A stretch of 64,000 bases of DNA from UBA7985 sp965661545. GTDB taxonomy: Bacteria; Pseudomonadota; Alphaproteobacteria; UBA7985. Positions 60,148 through 64,000 of the stretch are shown piece by piece (positions within the stretch are counted from its first letter, which is position 1; every line of letters starts with the position of its first letter). Both the position numbers and the translations under genes were made by a program. The notes below the pieces were generated by a model, which was not told where the DNA came from, searched no databases, and worked only from the letters and a program-made list of their open reading frames with translations. Where the stretch lies: positions 1 through 64,000 of the forward strand of contig CBFIEF010000010.1 of NCBI GenBank assembly GCA_965661545.1, read 5' to 3'.

Positions 60148-61290
60148 TTAGCTCGCGGCGATTTTCTTCTTTGGATCAAAGAAAGGCCGTTCGACCACCT
60201 GAGCCTTTACCATACCCTGAGGCATGGCAACTTCAAGCTCAGTTCCGACCGCTGCGTTTTCAGTCGAGACCATTGCCAGTGCGATGTTCTGCTTTAGACG
60301 AGGCGAATAGACCGCTGAGGTTACTTTGCCGATGGTCTCGCTGCCTGCGGATATCGCCCAAAATGTCGTGTTTGGTCCTTTGAGCGGATCGGCTTCGATC
60401 ACCAACCCAACCTGTTTCCGCGTGACGCCCTGTTCTCGGATCCGCTGCAACGCCGCTTTACCGACGAAGTTGACGTCCATGTCGATGTTCAGCAAGCGGT
60501 CCAAACCCAATTCAAACGGGTTCGTATTGATGTCTGCGTCCGCGTGATAGGACAGCATGCCCCCTTCAATCCGCCGAATAGATGAAGTGTGGCCCGGCTT
60601 GAGGCCGAACGGCTCGCCTGCGGCCATGATCGCGTCCCACAGCTCTTCGCCCCGGCTGCCGTCCTGCAGATACAGCTCATAGCCCAACTCGCTCGACCAG
60701 CCTGTGCGGGAGACGACCAGCGGAATGCCGTTTAACTCGACATGGCGAAGCCAGTAATACTTCAGATCCGCGATGCTATCGCCAAACATCGCCTTCATAA
60801 TCTCACCGGACTGCGGTCCTTGCAGCTGCAAAGGCGATACGTCTGGTTCGTGGATCGTGACATCCATGCCGGAGTTTACCGCTACACCCTGCGCCCATAG
60901 CAAAATGTCGCTGTCGGCCAAGGATATCCAGAAGCGGTTTTCCTCAAGTCGGAGCAAAACCGGGTCATTCAAAATGCCGCCTTCGGCGTTCGTGATCAGG
61001 ATATATTTGCACTGTCCCACGGCAAGCTTGGACAAGTCACGCGGGGTCAGCATCTGGGTAAACTTCGCCGCATCCGGCCCGCTAATCTCCACCTGACGCT
61101 CTACGGCGACATCACAGAGAATGGCATCGTTGACGAGGTTCCAGAAATTCTGCTCCGGATCGCCAAAATCACGCGGGATGTACATGTGGTTGTAAACCGA
61201 GAAGCCGGTGGCACCCCACTTTACGGTTGCGTCGAAATAGGGAGACTTACGGATCTGCGTGCCGAAGCCAAAATCATCTGGTTGAGTCAT
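60148..61290 (-). CDS. DmdA-like GcvT-family protein (DMSP-demethylase group)
   Basis: A 380-residue folate-dependent aminomethyltransferase-fold protein. ATG 61290 follows AAGAGAAC. It shares long motif strings with dimethylsulfoniopropionate demethylases: S-V-Y-N-H-M (31-36), V-E-R-Q-V (63-67), L-T-P-R-D-L-S (81-87), N-D-P-V-L-L (108-113) and S-D-I-L-L-W-A (128-134). It differs at residues 196-205, T-G-W-S-S-E-L-G-Y-E, where SAR11 and Ruegeria DmdA read S-G-W-S-K-Q-G-G-F-E. It could be a divergent DmdA or a paralogue demethylating another onium compound to methyl-THF. It heads a four-gene operon with a crotonase-like protein, ligase and phnX. Confidence 0.8.
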   Translation of the reverse strand: MTQPDDFGFGTQIRKSPYFDATVKWGATGFSVYNHMYIPRDFGDPEQNFWNLVNDAILCDVAVERQVEISGPDAAKFTQMLTPRDLSKLAVGQCKYILITNAEGGILNDPVLLRLEENRFWISLADSDILLWAQGVAVNSGMDVTIHEPDVSPLQLQGPQSGEIMKAMFGDSIADLKYYWLRHVELNGIPLVVSRTGWSSELGYELYLQDGSRGEELWDAIMAAGEPFGLKPGHTSSIRRIEGGMLSYHADADINTNPFELGLDRLLNIDMDVNFVGKAALQRIREQGVTRKQVGLVIEADPLKGPNTTFWAISAGSETIGKVTSAVYSPRLKQNIALAMVSTENAAVGTELEVAMPQGMVKAQVVERPFFDPKKKIAAS

Positions 61291-61447
61291 GTCGTTCTCT
61301 TTTGCGTGCCACAGGTGCGATTTGAACAAGAAGTCGGTCGATTACCTGACAAGTCGAGGGACGCAAGGACAATTTTATGAGTGCTCGCTTTTGGCCAATT
61401 TGCGCCTCTGGCTCGGGGTTGGGATTACCCCCCAAAAGATGACGCTT

Positions 61448-61594
61448 TTAGACGCTTTGCTTTCCACGAGAGCGTCGGCACCGCTCGGAGCAATAAACCA
61501 CATCTTCCCAATCACGCGCCCATTTCTTGCGCCACGCAAAGGGTCGTTCGCAGACAGGACAGGTTTTGGTGGGCAGGTCGGATTTCTTGCGCAT
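61448..61594 (-). CDS. DUF2256-type zinc-binding small protein
   Basis: A 48-residue protein recognised by C-P-V-C-E-R-P-F, W-R-K-K-W-A-R-D-W and Y-C-S-E-R-C-R-R, the full DUF2256 pattern with two Cys pairs for zinc. The start M-R-K-K-S-D at 61594 gives the normal size; an alternative GTG lies 51 bases upstream. The family often sits beside photolyase or cryptochrome genes, none of which is here. Function unknown. Confidence 0.85.
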   Translation of the reverse strand: MRKKSDLPTKTCPVCERPFAWRKKWARDWEDVVYCSERCRRSRGKQSV

Positions 61595-61710
61595 GCCCTC
61601 AAATCTGGCGCGCTTTGGCCATAGTTCCAGCCCAAAGTGGCGCACCCGTCAAAAATTTACCAAAAACGACCTATTTGCAATTTTACGACGCTTCTGGTAC
61701 ATTCTAAGCC

Positions 61711-61950
61711 ATGAGTGATACAAGAAAGACGACCTCGCTTGGCGATCGCATCGCCACCGCACGAGAGTGCAACAACCTCACAACCGCACAGCTTTCCCGC
61801 CGCTTAGGCGTTCAGACTGGTACAATTACCGACTGGCAGCGCAACGCTTCTCAGCCGCGCGCCAACCGTTTGACGATGTTGGCCGGTATTTTGGGCGTAA
61901 GCCCATCTTGGCTGCTCGTTGGCCGAGGCGCAGGTCCACTGCGCTCCTGA
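61711..61950 (+). CDS. Small XRE-type helix-turn-helix regulator
   Basis: A 79-residue protein, almost entirely one Cro/C1-type domain: L-G-D-R-I-A-T-A-R, then T-A-Q-L-S-R-R-L-G-V-Q-T-G-T-I-T-D-W (helix-turn-helix) and L-A-G-I-L-G-V-S-P-S-W-L-L-V. It is short and has no sensory domain, so it may dimerise with or respond to a partner. It stands alone and ends before a strong terminator. Confidence 0.88.
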   Translation: MSDTRKTTSLGDRIATARECNNLTTAQLSRRLGVQTGTITDWQRNASQPRANRLTMLAGILGVSPSWLLVGRGAGPLRS

Positions 61951-62314
61951 CCTCTGTTAACGTCGCCTTCGCGATAGTCGCGATACGACAAACAGAAAGT
62001 TTGAATTTTACCCAAGAACACTCTGGGTGAAGCGTCCATTTCATAAAGCCGACCGCGCGCTGAAGAAAGCGCTGGTCGGCTTTTTTGTTTCAAGGAGGCA
62101 AAAAATCGGGCTTCGGGCCGACACAGCCTGATCAATTGCGACGTTGACGAGCGCTTCAAATATCGCTTTGGCGGTCCTGGGGAGCTGCGCGGGACGGATC
62201 AGCGCGCAATACGAGGATCAGTGATTTTCGGCCCAAATCTGCATGAGCGTTTGCAAGTCTGAAAAGCCTTGATAGGCTTCCGCCAACGTAAATTCACCGC
62301 CGGAGCCTTTTACT
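61951..62314. other. 364-bp gap between XRE gene and the hydroxyproline locus
   Basis: Contains a strong terminator at 62048-62086 and, beyond it, about 230 bp with no supported gene, which should carry the promoter of the rightward operon. Minus-strand frames here have no ribosome binding site. Confidence 0.5.
62048..62086 (+). terminator. Intrinsic terminator after the XRE gene
   Basis: GCCGACC/GGTCGGC forms a 7-bp stem, extended internally by further G-C pairs (AGCGC region), followed by six T. It is about 98 bp after the stop. Confidence 0.9.
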
Positions 62315-63274
62315 ATGTCTGCTTCCGTCTTCAAGGGCATGATGCCCGCACTGATGACCCCGTGCCTGCCTGACCGCACGCCTGACTTTGACTCGCTGGT
62401 GCGTAAGGGTAAGGAGATGATGGACGCGGGCATGAGCGCCGTGATCTATGCCGGATCCATGGGCGACTGGCCCCTGCTGACCGATGCGCAGCGGATGGAA
62501 GGCGTCGAGCGGCTGGTTGGCGCAGGGATCCCGGTCATCGTTGGAACTGGCGCGATCAACTCTGCCTCGGCAACCGCCCTCGCCGCCCACGCGCAGCAAG
62601 TCGGCGCAACCGGTTTGATGGTTATTCCCCGCGTGCTGTCTCGCGGACCTTCAACACGTGCGCAGTGGCATCACTTCAAGTCGATTTTGACCGCCGCACC
62701 AGATGTGCCTGCGGTGATCTACAACAGCCCGTTTTACGGCTTTGCCGTGCGGGCGGAGTTGTTCTTTGCCTTGCGGGCAGAACACAAGAACCTCGTGGGC
62801 TTCAAAGAATTCGGCGGCGCGGATGATTTGACCTATGCGGCGGAAAACATCACCTCCCAGGATGATGACGTGGCACTGATGATCGGCGTTGATACCCAAG
62901 TTTACCACGGCATCGTCAATTGCGGCGCGACCGGCGCCATTACCGGCATAGGCAACGTTTTGCCCCGGGAAGTGCTGCTGCTCGAAGCCCTGAGCAAGCG
63001 TGCTGCCCAAGCAAACGCCGAAGCGCGGGTCCGGGCGCAAGAGCTCACCGACGCCATCCACGTTCTTTCCAGCTACGACGAAGGCCCAGATTTGGTGCTG
63101 TACTACAAGCATTTGGCGGTCGTAGCCGGTGATGATGCCTATCGCTTGCAGTTCTATGAAACCGATGCGCTGTCCGCTTCGCAGCAGCAATTCTGTGAAG
63201 ACCAATACCGGCTGTTCAAGGCTTGGTTCGCTGATTGGACCGCACAGGGCGGAGTTATCGCTGAATGCATGTGA
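62315..63274 (+). CDS. DapA-family aldolase/deaminase, probably HPC deaminase of hydroxyproline breakdown
   Basis: A 319-residue TIM-barrel protein of the dihydrodipicolinate synthase family. The Schiff-base Lys164 is in V-G-F-K-E-F-G-G and the proton-relay Tyr136 in A-V-I-Y-N-S-P. The family is much broader than DapA. Because it overlaps a 4-hydroxyproline epimerase gene, it most likely acts as pyrroline-4-hydroxy-2-carboxylate deaminase, giving 2-oxoglutarate semialdehyde. It is longer than DapA (about 290), as in that subgroup. Assignment rests mainly on context. Confidence 0.8.
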   Translation: MSASVFKGMMPALMTPCLPDRTPDFDSLVRKGKEMMDAGMSAVIYAGSMGDWPLLTDAQRMEGVERLVGAGIPVIVGTGAINSASATALAAHAQQVGATGLMVIPRVLSRGPSTRAQWHHFKSILTAAPDVPAVIYNSPFYGFAVRAELFFALRAEHKNLVGFKEFGGADDLTYAAENITSQDDDVALMIGVDTQVYHGIVNCGATGAITGIGNVLPREVLLLEALSKRAAQANAEARVRAQELTDAIHVLSSYDEGPDLVLYYKHLAVVAGDDAYRLQFYETDALSASQQQFCEDQYRLFKAWFADWTAQGGVIAECM

Positions 63275-64000
63275 TCGACAGTCACACGGGCGGCGAACCA
63301 ACCCGCGTGATCCTGAGCGGTGGTCCAGATTTGGGCGCTGGAACGATTGAGGAGCAGGCGCAGGTTTTGGCCCGCGATCACCGAGACTTCCTCAATGCCG
63401 TGTTGGCGGAGCCGCGCGGTCAACCGGCGATGGTGGGTGCTTTATTGGTGCCGCCGACCTCCCCGGGCAGTGTGACAGGCGTTATTTACTTTGACCTTGC
63501 CGCCGTGATCGGCATGTGCGGTCACGGCACCATTGGCCTTGGCGTCACTTTGGCGCACATGGGCAAAATTGGACCCGGCGCGCACACCATCGATACGCGC
63601 GCGGGCAGCGTCGGCATCGAACTTTTGGACGCAAACTCCGTGCGCGTGCGGAACATTGAAAGCCGCCTGATTTCACCAGCGTTTCATGTCGATGTGCCGG
63701 GCTTTGGCCCTGTGACCGGAGATGTCGCCTATGGCGGAAACTGGTTCTACATCATCGATCCCAGCCCTATTGCGGTCGAGACAAAGAACCTCCGCGGGAT
63801 GACAGATCTCGCCGTTGCCATCCGCGAGGCAATCAACGGTCAGCGAGTGCTTGGGCCGGGCGGAGCGCTGATCGACCACGTGATCTTTCAGCACGATGTG
63901 CCAGACCCAAGCGTCCACAGCCGCAGCTTTGTGCTTTGCCCCGACGACAACTACGACCGATCCCCATGCGGCACCGGCAGTTCCGCGCGCTTGGCGTGTT
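63265..64000 (+). CDS. 4-hydroxyproline 2-epimerase (proline racemase family), cut by window edge
   Basis: Open from ATG 63265 to the last base, 245 residues visible. It begins M-H-V-I-D-S-H-T-G-G-E-P-T-R, the standard start of hydroxyproline epimerases, and overlaps the DapA-family gene by ten bases. Both catalytic cysteines are present: G-M-C-G-H-G-T (about residue 90) and S-P-C-G-T-G near the right edge. It inverts trans-4-hydroxy-L-proline at C2, the first step of catabolism. A D-hydroxyproline oxidase and an oxoglutarate semialdehyde dehydrogenase would be expected beyond the edge. Confidence 0.93.
   Translation, partial: MHVIDSHTGGEPTRVILSGGPDLGAGTIEEQAQVLARDHRDFLNAVLAEPRGQPAMVGALLVPPTSPGSVTGVIYFDLAAVIGMCGHGTIGLGVTLAHMGKIGPGAHTIDTRAGSVGIELLDANSVRVRNIESRLISPAFHVDVPGFGPVTGDVAYGGNWFYIIDPSPIAVETKNLRGMTDLAVAIREAINGQRVLGPGGALIDHVIFQHDVPDPSVHSRSFVLCPDDNYDRSPCGTGSSARLAC

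Noticed and set aside
61448..61594. Photolyase or cryptochrome neighbour expected beside DUF2256
   Set aside because: No such gene exists on either side within the window.

Overview
The window looks like part of a chromosome from a free-living marine alphaproteobacterium. It resembles the roseobacter or SAR116 groups, but I cannot place it to genus from sequence alone. The reasons are a proteorhodopsin, a TMAO uptake and demethylation operon, a soxBDAG-type sarcosine oxidase operon, a DMSP-demethylase-like protein, a fused PntA transhydrogenase subunit, an alphaproteobacterial CsgH, and many ABC transporters for small nitrogenous or organic solutes. Base composition is moderately GC-rich, except for AT-rich gaps such as the one around the rhodopsin. 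I found no rRNA, tRNA, CRISPR, phage or insertion sequence.

Layout. 1-13.5 kb is a methylated-amine block. tmoXVW-tdm (TMAO import and cleavage) runs leftward and tdm is cut by the window edge. A GlxA/AraC-type regulator is divergent from soxBDAG, which is followed by an ammonium transporter and a 50-residue membrane protein. 13.5-18.3 kb holds a NitT/TauT-type ABC transporter with a dienelactone-hydrolase-like gene, and an iron-type alcohol dehydrogenase. 18.4-20.9 kb holds a curlin-repeat protein with CsgH, and an AlkB alkane hydroxylase. 21.4-26.0 kb holds a GntR/FCD regulator, a 3-hydroxyisobutyrate-dehydrogenase-family enzyme, and a three-gene operon of two Gfo/Idh/MocA oxidoreductases around an unrecognised protein. 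26.2-29.1 kb is the most unusual part: a tight five-gene operon of a deaminase, a degenerate acylphosphatase-like protein, a Rieske-only protein, a Rieske-oxygenase catalytic domain without a Rieske domain, and a GST-like protein. 29.2-32.2 kb is pntAB.

32.5-45.5 kb is mixed metabolism: a fused 5-oxoprolinase/hydantoinase, malonyl-CoA decarboxylase, an FAD oxidoreductase, an alpha/beta hydrolase, MFS and EamA transporters, an amidase, a fatty-acid-hydroxylase-type membrane enzyme and a methyltransferase-like protein. 45.6-47.0 kb is a blue-type proteorhodopsin in AT-rich surroundings with a tiny membrane protein. 47.1-54.2 kb holds an FAD oxidoreductase divergent from a peptide-type ABC transporter. 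54.2-56.8 kb is LemA plus a DUF2207-type protein. 56.8-61.3 kb is a leftward operon of a DmdA-like protein, an enoyl-CoA-hydratase homologue lacking its catalytic glutamates, an acyl-CoA ligase and a phosphonoacetaldehyde hydrolase. 61.4-62.1 kb has two small proteins. 62.3-64.0 kb begins a hydroxyproline catabolic locus, cut by the right edge.

How it fits together. TMAO taken up by TmoXVW is cleaved by Tdm to dimethylamine and formaldehyde. Sarcosine from betaine-type substrates is oxidised by SoxBDAG to glycine with one-carbon transfer to folate. Amt can recover ammonium or methylammonium. The overall theme is stripping methyl groups and nitrogen from osmolytes. The split Rieske operon may extend it to N-methyl heterocycles, but that is inference.
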